Shown: positions 1-8,204 of the stretch, one piece after another
Layout of the letters: each line of letters opens with the position of its first letter
Position numbering within the stretch: position 1 is the stretch's first letter
NCBI GenBank assembly: GCA_903927905.1
Contig: CAIYOY010000102.1
Location: 1 to 45,460, forward strand
Reading direction: 5' to 3'
DNA length: 45,460 nucleotides
From: an uncultured Verrucomicrobiales bacterium
GTDB taxonomy: Bacteria; Verrucomicrobiota; Verrucomicrobiia; Limisphaerales; Palsa-1400
Position numbers and translations under genes: made by a program
The notes under the pieces: generated by a model
Databases searched by the model: none
Told to the model about the DNA's origin: nothing
What the model saw: the letters and a program-made list of their open reading frames with translations, nothing else

Positions 1-17
1 CACAGACCCGCGCTCCG
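1..17. repeat. Copy of a dispersed GGGTCACAGACCCG-type repeat (cut by the window edge)
   Basis: The first 17 bases are the exact reverse complement of 45375-45391 near the other end of the window. A third, diverged hairpin copy lies at 25833-25851. All three are non-coding. This copy is truncated by the window start, so its hairpin partner arm is not visible. It sits just upstream of the aminotransferase gene, but I see no basis for a regulatory role. Confidence 0.55.
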
Positions 18-38
18 TTACCAAACATTTTAAATTTT

Positions 39-1406
39 ATGGGCAAAGAATTCAGCATCACACCGAAAACCGTCCCGCACGTCGAGACCAAGCACCGCCG
101 CATCGTCACGCAGTTGCCGCATCCCGACTCCCTTCCCACCCTCGAAAAGCTCCGCAAATACGAACCGATCTCCATGCGCGGCCAACCGCCCGTCGTTTGG
201 GATCGTGCCGAAGACGTCTATGTCTATGACAAATACGGCAATAAATGGCTCGACTGGAGTTCCGGCGTCCTCGTCACCAACGCCGGCCATTGCGCGCCCG
301 AGGTCAAGCAAGCCATCCTCGATCAAGTCAACAGCAACCTCCTGCACAATTACGTTTTCCCCAGCGAAGAACGCGCCGCCCTCGCCGAACTTTTAATCAG
401 CCTCGCGCCCAAGGGGCTCGAAAAAGTTTTCCTCCTCACCACCGGTTCCGAAGCCACCGAGAACGCCATCAAACTCGCCCGCTCCTACGGCATCAAAAAG
501 GGCGGGAACAAAAAAATCGGCATCATCGGCGCGGAACGCGGTTTCCACGGCCGCACCCTCGGCTCGCAGCAGGCGGGCGGCATTCCCGGCCAAAAAGGCT
601 GGATCGTCAACGAAGACCCCGCCATCGTCCAAGTGCCGTTCCCCGACGGCTATTGGACCGAAAACACCAGCTTCGATCTTTTCCTCGAGACCTTGAAAAA
701 GAAAAACATGGCCCCGGAAAACGTCGCCGGCGTCATCTTCGAGACCTATCAAGGCGTCGGCCCCGACTTCGCTCCAGTCAAATATATCCAAGATCTCGCG
801 GAATTTTGCAAAAAGAATGGCGCCGTCTTGATCTTCGACGAAGTCCAGGCCGGTTTCGGTCGCACCGGAAAATTTTGGGCCTTCGAGCATTACGGCGTGA
901 CGCCGGATCTGATTTGCTGCGGCAAAGGCATCAGCAGTTCCCTGCCGCTGTCCGCCGTGTTGGGTCGCACCGAAATCATGGATCAATTTCCGCCCGGCTC
1001 CATGACCAGCACCCACACCGGCAACCCGGTCTGCGCCGCCGCCGCCATGGCCAGCCTGAAAAAAATCGTGGACGAAGACCTCACCGGCAATGCCGCCCGT
1101 CTCGGAAAAATTCTCGATGCCGGCCTCGCCGATCTGAAAAAGATACATCCAAAAATCATCGGCCACTATTCCGCCGCCGGATTGGTCGGCGGCCTGCAAA
1201 TCATCCACCCCGATAAAAAGGAACCGAACCACGACCTGGCCCACGCCATCATCGAACGTTGCTTCCACAAAGGCTTGTTATTCTTCGCCCCCGTCGGTGC
1301 CTGGGGCCAAACCGTGAAGATCGCCCCGCCGCTGACGATTACTGAAGAAGCGTTGCGGGAAGGTTTGGTGGTTCTCGCTGAAGCGATCAACGAAGCCGTG
1401 GCCTAA
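39..1406 (+). CDS. Class III PLP aminotransferase (4-aminobutyrate/acetylornithine-like)
   Basis: A 455-residue fold-type I, class III aminotransferase that transfers an amino group from an omega- or alpha-amine to a 2-oxo acid. Visible family motifs are TGSEATENAIKLAR (phosphate and cofactor contacts), ERGFHGRT, the LIFDEVQAGFGRTGKF stretch with the Asp that pairs with the pyridine nitrogen, and CGKGISSSLPLSAV, whose Lys should form the Schiff base with PLP. Length is normal for the GabT/acetylornithine group. The start is the ATG at 39. There is no signal peptide, so it should be cytosolic. It stands alone: its operon context lies left of the window and a tRNA follows. GABA transaminase is the closest match by eye, but other omega-amino substrates cannot be excluded. 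Confidence 0.85.
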   Translation: MGKEFSITPKTVPHVETKHRRIVTQLPHPDSLPTLEKLRKYEPISMRGQPPVVWDRAEDVYVYDKYGNKWLDWSSGVLVTNAGHCAPEVKQAILDQVNSNLLHNYVFPSEERAALAELLISLAPKGLEKVFLLTTGSEATENAIKLARSYGIKKGGNKKIGIIGAERGFHGRTLGSQQAGGIPGQKGWIVNEDPAIVQVPFPDGYWTENTSFDLFLETLKKKNMAPENVAGVIFETYQGVGPDFAPVKYIQDLAEFCKKNGAVLIFDEVQAGFGRTGKFWAFEHYGVTPDLICCGKGISSSLPLSAVLGRTEIMDQFPPGSMTSTHTGNPVCAAAAMASLKKIVDEDLTGNAARLGKILDAGLADLKKIHPKIIGHYSAAGLVGGLQIIHPDKKEPNHDLAHAIIERCFHKGLLFFAPVGAWGQTVKIAPPLTITEEALREGLVVLAEAINEAVA

Positions 1407-1412
1407 TTCCCA

Positions 1413-1564
1413 GCCCCAGAGGGGCGGTCTGTTTATAATAGACCCATCTTCAAAATAAAAAGCTCCGTAGGAGCGACCTGTCATTTCGCAAAAAAGTCCG
1501 CTCCTACGGAGCTTTGATTTGTGGTGCTTCAGGATTTCTATAAACAGACCGCCCCCTCTGGGGC
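1413..1564. repeat. Composite nested palindrome (two inverted-repeat pairs, one inside the other)
   Basis: The outer arms are 1413-1437 and 1539-1564 (about 25 bp, one extra C in the right arm). The inner arms are 1459-1475 and 1499-1515 (17 bp, perfect), with a short A-rich loop. Each outer arm also contains its own small CCCC/GGGG hairpin. The whole element could fold into one long stem with an internal bulge. It lies between a plus-strand gene and a tRNA, with no ORF. A bidirectional terminator or a mobile REP/MITE-like element are both possible. The same nested layout with unrelated sequence recurs at 36003-36173. Confidence 0.8.
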
Positions 1565-1601
1565 TTCCCCTACGTCGCAATAAATGGCCCCCTTTAAAAG
1601 T

Positions 1602-1630
1602 TTGCATTTCCGCCCCACCTTGCGCATAGT
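1602..1630 (+). promoter_or_regulatory. Possible sigma70-type promoter of tRNA-Pro
   Basis: TTGCAT (1602-1607) and CATAGT (1625-1630) are separated by 17 bases and end 16 bases before the tRNA 5' end at 1647. That is the expected geometry for a housekeeping promoter, though the -10 box is a weak match. This is pattern matching only. Confidence 0.35.
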
Positions 1631-1646
1631 GTTGGTTCAATTGGTT

Positions 1647-1723
1647 CGGGGCGTAGCGTAGCCTGGTAGCGCGCTTGTTTCGGGTACAAGAGGTCGTGAG
1701 TTCAATTCTCACCGCCCCGACCA
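1647..1723 (+). tRNA. tRNA-Pro (anticodon CGG), CCA encoded
   Basis: The 77-nt sequence folds as a standard cloverleaf. The acceptor stem CGGGGCG (1647-1653) pairs with CGCCCCG (1713-1719), followed by discriminator A and a genomically encoded CCA (1721-1723). The anticodon stem CTTGT/ACAAG encloses loop TTCGGGT, so the anticodon is CGG, reading proline codon CCG. The T arm has the GTTCAATTC-type loop. A minus-strand ORF across this tRNA is the common artefact of translating a tRNA and is not a gene. Confidence 0.95.
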
Positions 1724-1741
1724 TTCTTCCTTTATCGCTGG

Positions 1742-3130
1742 TTACTTGTTCTCCAACGCCACATCCTCGCCCTTGTCATCAAGCGTGACCGATTGCGCCT
1801 TGCCATCCTTGGTCCATTCCACTTCATATGACACGGCTCCGTCCTCCAACGTCTTGGTGATGCTGGAAGGTTGAGTCGCGCCCAACTTCAATTGCACGGT
1901 CTTTTGCACCGGCTGGGGAGTTTCCACCAGGGCCACTCCTTCCTGCTCATAAATCAATTTACCTTCCTCATCCATTATCACCGTCCGAGGTCTCCCATCC
2001 ACGCTCATGTCCGCCTGGTAAGACACTTTGCCTTCGTCCACGTTCTTGATGACCTTTTCCAAATCAGCGGTGCCGATCTGCGCCTGCAAAGCCTGTTGCA
2101 CGGCCATCGGGGCATCGGTGATCGCAATTTCCATTCCAAGCAAATCACCTTTGGCCGTAACATAAAAAGTGCGGGCCTGATCGTTCGTGGTCAGGTCCAC
2201 CTGATAAGTGATTTCGTCACCGGCAATGATCTTCGTGATTTGATCTAGGGATGAGCCTTGCGCTTGTTCCTGAATGGTCTTTTGCACCGGCGGCGGGGTT
2301 TCTCCGAGCGGCAACTGGATGTCCAGCAGATCACCGTCTTCATCCACGGTAAAAGTCCGCACGGCCCCGTTTTTTTCCATGGCCGCTTCATAGACCACGG
2401 TATCGCCGAAGACTTTATTGATGTCCCCCAGTTTGGCCCCGGTGATTTGCGTCTTGATCGTGGCTTGAATGGCCGGGGAAAGCTCAGACAAAAAAACCTG
2501 CTCACCCAGCAGCGTGCCGTCCAAGTCCACCGCAAAATAACGGTTCCTGCCGGCCCGGGTGATATCCACTTCATAGACCGGTTCGCCATCTTGGAAGGTT
2601 CTGGTGATGTCGCCCAATTCCGCGCCCGCCGCTTTTTCGTTGATGGTCTTTTGCACGGCCACGGTTAATTCATCCATGAAAACCAATTCGCTGACCACTT
2701 CGCCATCCTCATCCAGCGTGAAATCGCGGTCGCGTTTTCCCTGGGTGATTTCCACCTCGTAAGTCACGTCTCCGTCATCGGTCACCTTGGTGATGTCACC
2801 CAATTTCGCATCAATCGTTTTGCCCTGGATCGCTTTTTGCACCGGCGCGGGCGTTTCCGGGAGCGCTATTTTCTGGCGGCTGACCGAACCATCCGTGCTG
2901 ACCGTAAAAGTCCCCGGTTTCCCATTCTTGGTCACCTTCACATCAAATACCAAGCCCCCATCTTCGGTTTTCTTGGCGATGCCCAACAATTTCCCATCCC
3001 CTTTGGCTTCCATGATGGTTTTTTGGACGGCGGGAGGCAGATGAGTGAAATCGGGCGCCACCGGAGTTGGAGCGGCGTGAACACACGCTGCCCCGGTCAT
3101 CCAGAACAGCAGCAAAAATGTCTTTTTCAT
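1742..3130 (-). CDS. Exported protein of seven tandem ~60-residue PepSY-like repeats
   Basis: 462 residues with a clear Sec signal peptide (MKKTFLLLFWMTGAACVHA), then seven tandem units of about 60 residues filling the mature protein. Each unit starts with a PxPVQKTI helix-like segment, continues with a basic or polar turn and an ITK...DG..SYEVxIT strand pair, and ends with a FTVDEDG-type strand and hairpin. The pattern resembles PepSY or putative beta-lactamase-inhibitor-like (BLIP/PepSY-like) domains, which usually occur as one or two copies. No catalytic residues are evident. It follows the dipeptide epimerase gene by 18 bp and is probably co-transcribed with it. Function is unknown: periplasmic inhibition or binding is a family-level guess. 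Confidence 0.75.
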   Translation of the reverse strand: MKKTFLLLFWMTGAACVHAAPTPVAPDFTHLPPAVQKTIMEAKGDGKLLGIAKKTEDGGLVFDVKVTKNGKPGTFTVSTDGSVSRQKIALPETPAPVQKAIQGKTIDAKLGDITKVTDDGDVTYEVEITQGKRDRDFTLDEDGEVVSELVFMDELTVAVQKTINEKAAGAELGDITRTFQDGEPVYEVDITRAGRNRYFAVDLDGTLLGEQVFLSELSPAIQATIKTQITGAKLGDINKVFGDTVVYEAAMEKNGAVRTFTVDEDGDLLDIQLPLGETPPPVQKTIQEQAQGSSLDQITKIIAGDEITYQVDLTTNDQARTFYVTAKGDLLGMEIAITDAPMAVQQALQAQIGTADLEKVIKNVDEGKVSYQADMSVDGRPRTVIMDEEGKLIYEQEGVALVETPQPVQKTVQLKLGATQPSSITKTLEDGAVSYEVEWTKDGKAQSVTLDDKGEDVALENK

Positions 3131-3148
3131 GGCGCAGGTGCGCTTGAA

Positions 3149-4234
3149 TTATGAAGCAAACGGATCCGCCGCGCGAGCTTTTACTCGCAACCCATACTGC
3201 TCCGTCGCTCCGGCAAAAGTGACCATCCCTTTGTTTTCCGCCGTCGGGCCGATGTACGGGTCATTGTTGCAAAGGATGTTCCCGTCAATATCCAGAAAAT
3301 CCGTCAATTCCGCCAAATGCGCGGCCGCGCCGATGAGAATGCTCGTCTCGACCATGCAGCCGATCATCGTTTTCATCTTATGTTTGCGGGCCACTTGCAG
3401 CGCTTCGTACGCGTTGCTGATACCGCCGGTCTTGAGCAATTTCACGTTCACACCGTGAAAACATTCCACGCAAAAATCTATGTCCTTGGCCGTGTGATAC
3501 GATTCGTCGGCCAGCAACGGCAGCGGCGAACGACTCTTCAACCACGCCATTTCCTTGGCCGGAGTAATGGCCGGCAGCGGTTGCTCGATAAATTCAACGT
3601 TCGGATCCGTCGCCAGCCATTCAATATTGCGCAAGGCTTCTTCCTTCGTTTTCCAGCCTTCGTTGGCGTCCACGCGAACGGTCTTTGTCGGCGCAGCGGC
3701 ACGCAAGGCCGCCATGATTTCACGGTCATTCGGCGCGCCGAGCTTTACTTTCAGGATCGGGAACGGAGCGGCTTCCAGGACTTTTTTGGTGATGACTTCG
3801 GCCTTATCAATGCCAATGGTGTAAGAACTGATGTGCTTGTTTTCCTTGAAACCAAGCTTGAAAAAATCATAAATCGGCACTTTGGCCTTTTTCGTGGCCC
3901 CATCCAGCAAAGCGATATTGATGCCGCATTTAGCCGAAGAATCATGATACGGATGCTTGTCGGTCAAAGTATCCAAATACGCCATGCTGCCGGGAATATT
4001 GTCAAAGGACAACTTTGAGGGGTCTATCTTCTTCAAAAAATCTACGATGACATCGGTGGGCTGTTCATAACGCCCTGACCGCGCAGCTTCCCCCAAACCG
4101 ACCAGTCCGCCATCCTTTAGCTGGATGACCACGGTTTTGACCGCCGTGGAACCGCCGCTGGGATTATTGACCCCGGTGGCAATCGTCCACTCATGCTTCA
4201 TCTTCAATTCAATAACGCGAAACTCAAGTAACAT
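3149..4234 (-). CDS. Dipeptide epimerase (L-Ala-D/L-Glu epimerase type, enolase superfamily)
   Basis: 361 residues of the muconate lactonising/dipeptide epimerase branch of the enolase superfamily, which racemises the alpha-carbon of a dipeptide such as L-Ala-D-Glu from murein turnover. The N-terminal capping domain is followed by the barrel with the KVKLG Lys-x-Lys base, metal ligands in VDANEGW, EQPL and LLADES, and the opposite-face Lys in VKLLKTGGI. The MIGCMVETS motif fits this subgroup. There is no signal peptide, so it is cytosolic. The start at 4234 has no strong ribosome-binding site, and an internal Met at residue 12 is an alternative. The exported repeat protein follows immediately. 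Ala-Glu specificity is by family resemblance; related members take other dipeptides. Confidence 0.85.
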   Translation of the reverse strand: MLLEFRVIELKMKHEWTIATGVNNPSGGSTAVKTVVIQLKDGGLVGLGEAARSGRYEQPTDVIVDFLKKIDPSKLSFDNIPGSMAYLDTLTDKHPYHDSSAKCGINIALLDGATKKAKVPIYDFFKLGFKENKHISSYTIGIDKAEVITKKVLEAAPFPILKVKLGAPNDREIMAALRAAAPTKTVRVDANEGWKTKEEALRNIEWLATDPNVEFIEQPLPAITPAKEMAWLKSRSPLPLLADESYHTAKDIDFCVECFHGVNVKLLKTGGISNAYEALQVARKHKMKTMIGCMVETSILIGAAAHLAELTDFLDIDGNILCNNDPYIGPTAENKGMVTFAGATEQYGLRVKARAADPFAS

Positions 4235-4339
4235 AAGTAGTTAGCACACCCTAACTTGGGCAGAAATGCAAGTTTGTTAAATCATCAGTGGTGTCCTGAT
4301 TGAAATCAGAGCGGTCGGCGGTGAATTGATTTCATAATA

Positions 4340-5413
4340 TTATGCCAGATTTGTCTCCAGTTCCGCCGCCCGTTTGGCGCAGCAGGGGCGCGGGGTTTTG
4401 TCCAGCCACTCGCGCACCATTCCTTCCAGCGCCGCGATCCACAACGGATGTTCGTTCAGGCACGGGATGCGGGTCAGCGTTCCGCCACCGGCGTGTTGGA
4501 AGCTCTCCGCGCCGCGCATGCCGATTTCCTCAAGCGTTTCCAAACAATCCGAAACAAAAGCCGGACAGATGACCAACAGTTTCTTCATTCCGCTCCGGCC
4601 CATCGTTTCCAGCACATGATCGGTGTAAGGTGACAGCCATGGGTCGCGGCCCAGTCGCGATTGAAAGGCGACGGAATATTTTCCTTCCGGAATCCCCGCC
4701 GCCTTGACGAAAGCCTTCACCGTCGCGAAACATTGCGCCCGGTAACAGGTCGCGTGCGCCGGACTGGGGGTGTTGCAACAATCTTTCGCCTTCAAACAAT
4801 GGCAGCCGGTCGGGTCTGATTTGCGCAGATGCCGTTCGGGGATGCCGTGAAAACTGAACAAGAGATGGTCGTAATCCTCCTGCAAATACGGCTCGGCGCT
4901 CCCGGCCAGCGCTTTGATATAATCGGGATGATCATAATATGGCGGCATGACTGTCAGCGCCATTTCCGGAGAAATCTTTTTGATCAATTCCTGAACGCGC
5001 ACCACCGCCGTCTCGAAGCTCGACATCGCATAATGCGGAAAGAGCGGAATCAGCAGCAACTCCTCAATGCCTTCCTCGTGCAATTTTCGCACCGCGTTTT
5101 CGATGGAAGGATTCTGATAGCGCATGGCCAATTCCACTTCCACGGGCAACTTTTGACGCAAAGCCGCCTGCACCTTCCGGCTGGTGGCGACCAGGGGCGA
5201 TCCCTCCGGCGTCCAAACTTTTTCGTAAGCCTCGGCTGATTGCGCCGGACGCGATGGTAAAATGGCCAGATGCACAATGCACCAACGGACCGGATAGGGC
5301 GCGTCCAGCACGCGCCCGTCCATCAAAAATTCTTTTAGATACGTCCGCACGTCTTGGACGGAAGTCGAGTCGGGCGAACCAAGGTTAACCAATAGGACAG
5401 CTTGTTTTTTCAT
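4340..5413 (-). CDS. hemH: Ferrochelatase
   Basis: 357 residues; inserts Fe2+ into protoporphyrin IX. It begins with the typical VLLVNLGSPDS stretch. The metal-site His is in the FSFHGIPERH segment (about His189) and the acidic catalytic face in CLETLEEI (about Glu292). Two Cys-rich stretches are unusual: residues 204-228 and a Cys-Cys pair near the C-terminus. Some bacterial ferrochelatases carry a [2Fe-2S] cluster, and these cysteines are candidates, but I cannot confirm ligand spacing. The start codon overlaps the hemG stop (ATGA), making this the last gene of hemE-hemN-hemG-hemH. It supplies protohaem for the cytochromes encoded upstream. Confidence 0.95.
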   Translation of the reverse strand: MKKQAVLLVNLGSPDSTSVQDVRTYLKEFLMDGRVLDAPYPVRWCIVHLAILPSRPAQSAEAYEKVWTPEGSPLVATSRKVQAALRQKLPVEVELAMRYQNPSIENAVRKLHEEGIEELLLIPLFPHYAMSSFETAVVRVQELIKKISPEMALTVMPPYYDHPDYIKALAGSAEPYLQEDYDHLLFSFHGIPERHLRKSDPTGCHCLKAKDCCNTPSPAHATCYRAQCFATVKAFVKAAGIPEGKYSVAFQSRLGRDPWLSPYTDHVLETMGRSGMKKLLVICPAFVSDCLETLEEIGMRGAESFQHAGGGTLTRIPCLNEHPLWIAALEGMVREWLDKTPRPCCAKRAAELETNLA

Positions 5414-6828
5414 GCGGCGTTTTGCAGTTCAAGGGTGGCGGGTTGTTTTTTATCAGCGGCCAAAAAAGTTTGGATGCGACCGGCGATGTTGTGGCCGGAA
5501 GTGATCGAATCGCTCAAGGAAATGCCATCGCGGGCATGGCCGGCGATGAACAAGCCCGGAGCATTGCGTTCGGCGGCCTGCATCACTTCGAGGTAACGCC
5601 CGAAGCCGACGTTATATTGCGGGATGGCGCGTTTGAAGACGGTCACTTGTTGAAAAGTCGGCCGGCCGGTGATGCCCAGAATTTTGCCCAGGTCAATCTC
5701 GGTCAACCGAGCCAATTCCTCCAGGGAATTTGAGGCCAGCATCGGATTCCGACACCCGCCAAGATAACAGGTGATCGTGACTTCCCCCTGGGGCGCGCGA
5801 TTCGGAAACAGCGACGAAGAAAACAGCGCGCCGAGAATGTTGAGTTTTTCCTTCTCCGGAATCAACATGCCAAAACCATCCAACGGATGCGCCACATCCG
5901 ACCGCTTGAAGCCAAGCACCACGCTGGCGACCGATGGATAATGAATGTCCGCCAGACTGGAAAAATCCACCGGCACATCGGTCTTCATTTTCAGCCAGGC
6001 CAGCTTGTAAGCTGGCAGGGCCAGAACTACGGAGTCAAAGGTCTCCGCCTCGCTGTCCGCCTGATCATCCAAATGGACCCGCCATCCGTCGGCCGTTTGC
6101 TCCAACGAGCGCACGGGCGAATTTAACACGATCTCGCCGCTTAACTTCTCCTGCAATCTGTCAATCAACACCTGCAAGCCGGCATCAAAGGAAAACTTCT
6201 TCGCGTCCTGCTTGGAAACCTCCCCGCTCTTTTTCCGGGCGCGCGCGCCCAAGACCTGACCCAGCAACAAAGAGCCATATTTCTGTTCCAACGCGTGCAA
6301 TTTTGGAAAGGCGCACTTGACTGAAAGTTTGGCCGTATCCCCCGCATAGATTCCGGCGACCAATGGATTGATGGCGTAATCGAGAAATTCCTGGCCCAAG
6401 CGGCGCTGCACAAATTGGCCGATGGATTCCTTGTCGCCGGCCGGTCCGCGCGGGAGCAAAGGCTCGGCAAACAAGCGGAACTTGGCGGCGGCAGAAAACA
6501 ACTTAGTCCGCAAAAATGCTCCCGGCGTCGTTGGCATCTCAATCGCCTCTCCCCCGCGCACAATAAAACGCTTTTCCGCGCCCGGGTCGGAATAAACTTT
6601 GCGTTGCTCCAAGCCCAGATCCTGGACCAATCCCGAAATGACCGGTGAAGTTTCCAGGATGCTGTTCGGCCCGAATTCCGCCAGATGCCCCTCGCGTCGC
6701 ATGGATTGAATCACCCCGCCCACTCGATTACCCGCCTCGAAAAGTTTCACCGGCACTCCTTGCTGTTTCAGCCCGAAAGCCGCCGTCAATCCCGTGATGC
6801 CACCCCCGATGATAGCTACTGTTTTCAT
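5410..6828 (-). CDS. hemG: Protoporphyrinogen oxidase (FAD-dependent, HemY/PPOX type)
   Basis: 472 residues; removes six electrons from protoporphyrinogen IX to give protoporphyrin IX. The N-terminal Rossmann FAD motif VAIIGGGITGLTAA is followed by the family's EAGNRVGGVIQS and FGPNSILE stretches. The C-terminal flavin motif LFIAGHARDGISLSDSI is present. This is the flavin-dependent oxygen-linked enzyme (called hemY or hemG in different species), not the short flavodoxin-like HemG of E. coli. If the cells live without oxygen, another electron acceptor is needed. It overlaps hemN and hemH by four bases at each end, which implies coupled translation. Confidence 0.93.
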   Translation of the reverse strand: MKTVAIIGGGITGLTAAFGLKQQGVPVKLFEAGNRVGGVIQSMRREGHLAEFGPNSILETSPVISGLVQDLGLEQRKVYSDPGAEKRFIVRGGEAIEMPTTPGAFLRTKLFSAAAKFRLFAEPLLPRGPAGDKESIGQFVQRRLGQEFLDYAINPLVAGIYAGDTAKLSVKCAFPKLHALEQKYGSLLLGQVLGARARKKSGEVSKQDAKKFSFDAGLQVLIDRLQEKLSGEIVLNSPVRSLEQTADGWRVHLDDQADSEAETFDSVVLALPAYKLAWLKMKTDVPVDFSSLADIHYPSVASVVLGFKRSDVAHPLDGFGMLIPEKEKLNILGALFSSSLFPNRAPQGEVTITCYLGGCRNPMLASNSLEELARLTEIDLGKILGITGRPTFQQVTVFKRAIPQYNVGFGRYLEVMQAAERNAPGLFIAGHARDGISLSDSITSGHNIAGRIQTFLAADKKQPATLELQNAA

Positions 6829-8204
6829 ATGGTCCTGGAAAAACGCTTTTGCCCCTCGGCGGTGAGATACTGGTCAAACCGCATCGCAATATTGCGGATG
6901 AATAATCGTCCGGCCTCGGTCACTTCTAAACTATGCGCGTGATGTTTGACTAATCCATCCGCCTCCAAGTCCGCCATCGAGGTCAATTCGTTGGCGAAAT
7001 AGGCCCGGAAATCAATCCCCAGCGCCGCCGACATTTTTGGGTAATTCAATTCCATATCGCACATCAACCGCATGATGGTGGTCCGCCGGATTTCATCATC
7101 CTTGCTCAGAACATAAGCCCGTGCCAGCGGCACGCGATCTGCGTCCAGGGCCGCATAATAGGCCGGCAACTCTTTTTGGTTTTGCCAATAAACCCCGTCC
7201 GCCTGGGAAATGGACGACATCCCGAACGCATAAATATCCGCCCCACCGCGTGTGCTGTAACCCTGGAAATTCCGTTGCAAAGTCTTGTTCCGTTGGGCCA
7301 CAGCCAGCTCATCGTCGGGCCTGGCAAAATGGTCCATGCCGATGTAAACGTAGCGTTCCTTGTCGGTGAGCTTCTCGATGATCAGCTTGAGAATATCCAA
7401 CTTGGTTTCCGCTGAAGGCAAGGCCGATTCTTTCTCCAAAATTTTCTGCGCCGGCTTGACCCAGGGGACATGGGCATAACTGAAAATCGCCAGCCGGTCC
7501 GGAGCCAGTTCCAGCACCTGATCCAGGGTTTTGGTGAACGTCTCCACCGTCTGATAGGGCAACCCGTAAATCAGATCAATATTCAGTGATTTGAAGCCCT
7601 CTTCCCGGATCCATTTCACCACCTGTGTCACTTGTTCCAACGGTTGGATGCGATGCACCGCTTCCTGGACTTTCGGATTAAAATCCTGCACCCCGAGCGA
7701 CACACGGTTAAAACCGATTTCACGCAACGCAGTCAAATGGTCCCGGGTCAACCGGCGCGGATCAATTTCCACCCCGGCTTCCGCCTCCGGCGCAAAGGTG
7801 AACCGGTCGTGAATCATCTTGCCCAATTGGCGGATTTCTGAAGGTGAAAGAAAGGTCGGCGTGCCGCCGCCGAAATGAAGCTGGACCACTTGGCGCTTCG
7901 GGTTGATCAACGGCGCGATCTGGTCCATCTCGCGTTCCAAGTGTTTCAGATAAGCCGTCGCCTTGTTGTGCTGGGTGGTGATGACCGTCGTGCAACCGCA
8001 ATACCAGCAGAGCGATTCACAGAACGGCAGATGAAAATAAAGCGACAACCCCCGCTCCGCTCCCTGCGCCTTGGCAATCCGCGCCGCCACTTCCGGCCAC
8101 AACACCTTGTCGGTGAATTGTGGCACCGGTGGATAGGACGTATAACGCGGCCCGGGCACGTTGTATTTTTTGACCAGTTCGAGATTTACTTTAAGCGCGC
8201 TCAT
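6825..8204 (-). CDS. hemN: Oxygen-independent coproporphyrinogen III oxidase (radical SAM)
   Basis: 459 residues; decarboxylates coproporphyrinogen III to protoporphyrinogen IX without oxygen, using S-adenosylmethionine and a [4Fe-4S] cluster. The diagnostic segment is YFHLPFCESLCWYCGC, the CX3CX2CXC pattern of true HemN rather than HemW. The N-terminal PGPRYTSYPPVPQF and the GGGTPTFL and SLGVQDFNPKVQEAVHR motifs also match. Length equals E. coli HemN. Its use next to an oxygen-linked PPOX suggests a facultative or microaerobic lifestyle. It overlaps hemE and hemG by four bases each. Confidence 0.95.
   Translation of the reverse strand: MSALKVNLELVKKYNVPGPRYTSYPPVPQFTDKVLWPEVAARIAKAQGAERGLSLYFHLPFCESLCWYCGCTTVITTQHNKATAYLKHLEREMDQIAPLINPKRQVVQLHFGGGTPTFLSPSEIRQLGKMIHDRFTFAPEAEAGVEIDPRRLTRDHLTALREIGFNRVSLGVQDFNPKVQEAVHRIQPLEQVTQVVKWIREEGFKSLNIDLIYGLPYQTVETFTKTLDQVLELAPDRLAIFSYAHVPWVKPAQKILEKESALPSAETKLDILKLIIEKLTDKERYVYIGMDHFARPDDELAVAQRNKTLQRNFQGYSTRGGADIYAFGMSSISQADGVYWQNQKELPAYYAALDADRVPLARAYVLSKDDEIRRTTIMRLMCDMELNYPKMSAALGIDFRAYFANELTSMADLEADGLVKHHAHSLEVTEAGRLFIRNIAMRFDQYLTAEGQKRFSRTI

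Noticed and set aside
1278-1724. Minus-strand ORF of 148 codons beginning in the tRNA
   Set aside because: Its first residues are the well-known false translation of a tRNA-Pro antisense strand, and the rest crosses a palindrome and the antisense of the aminotransferase.
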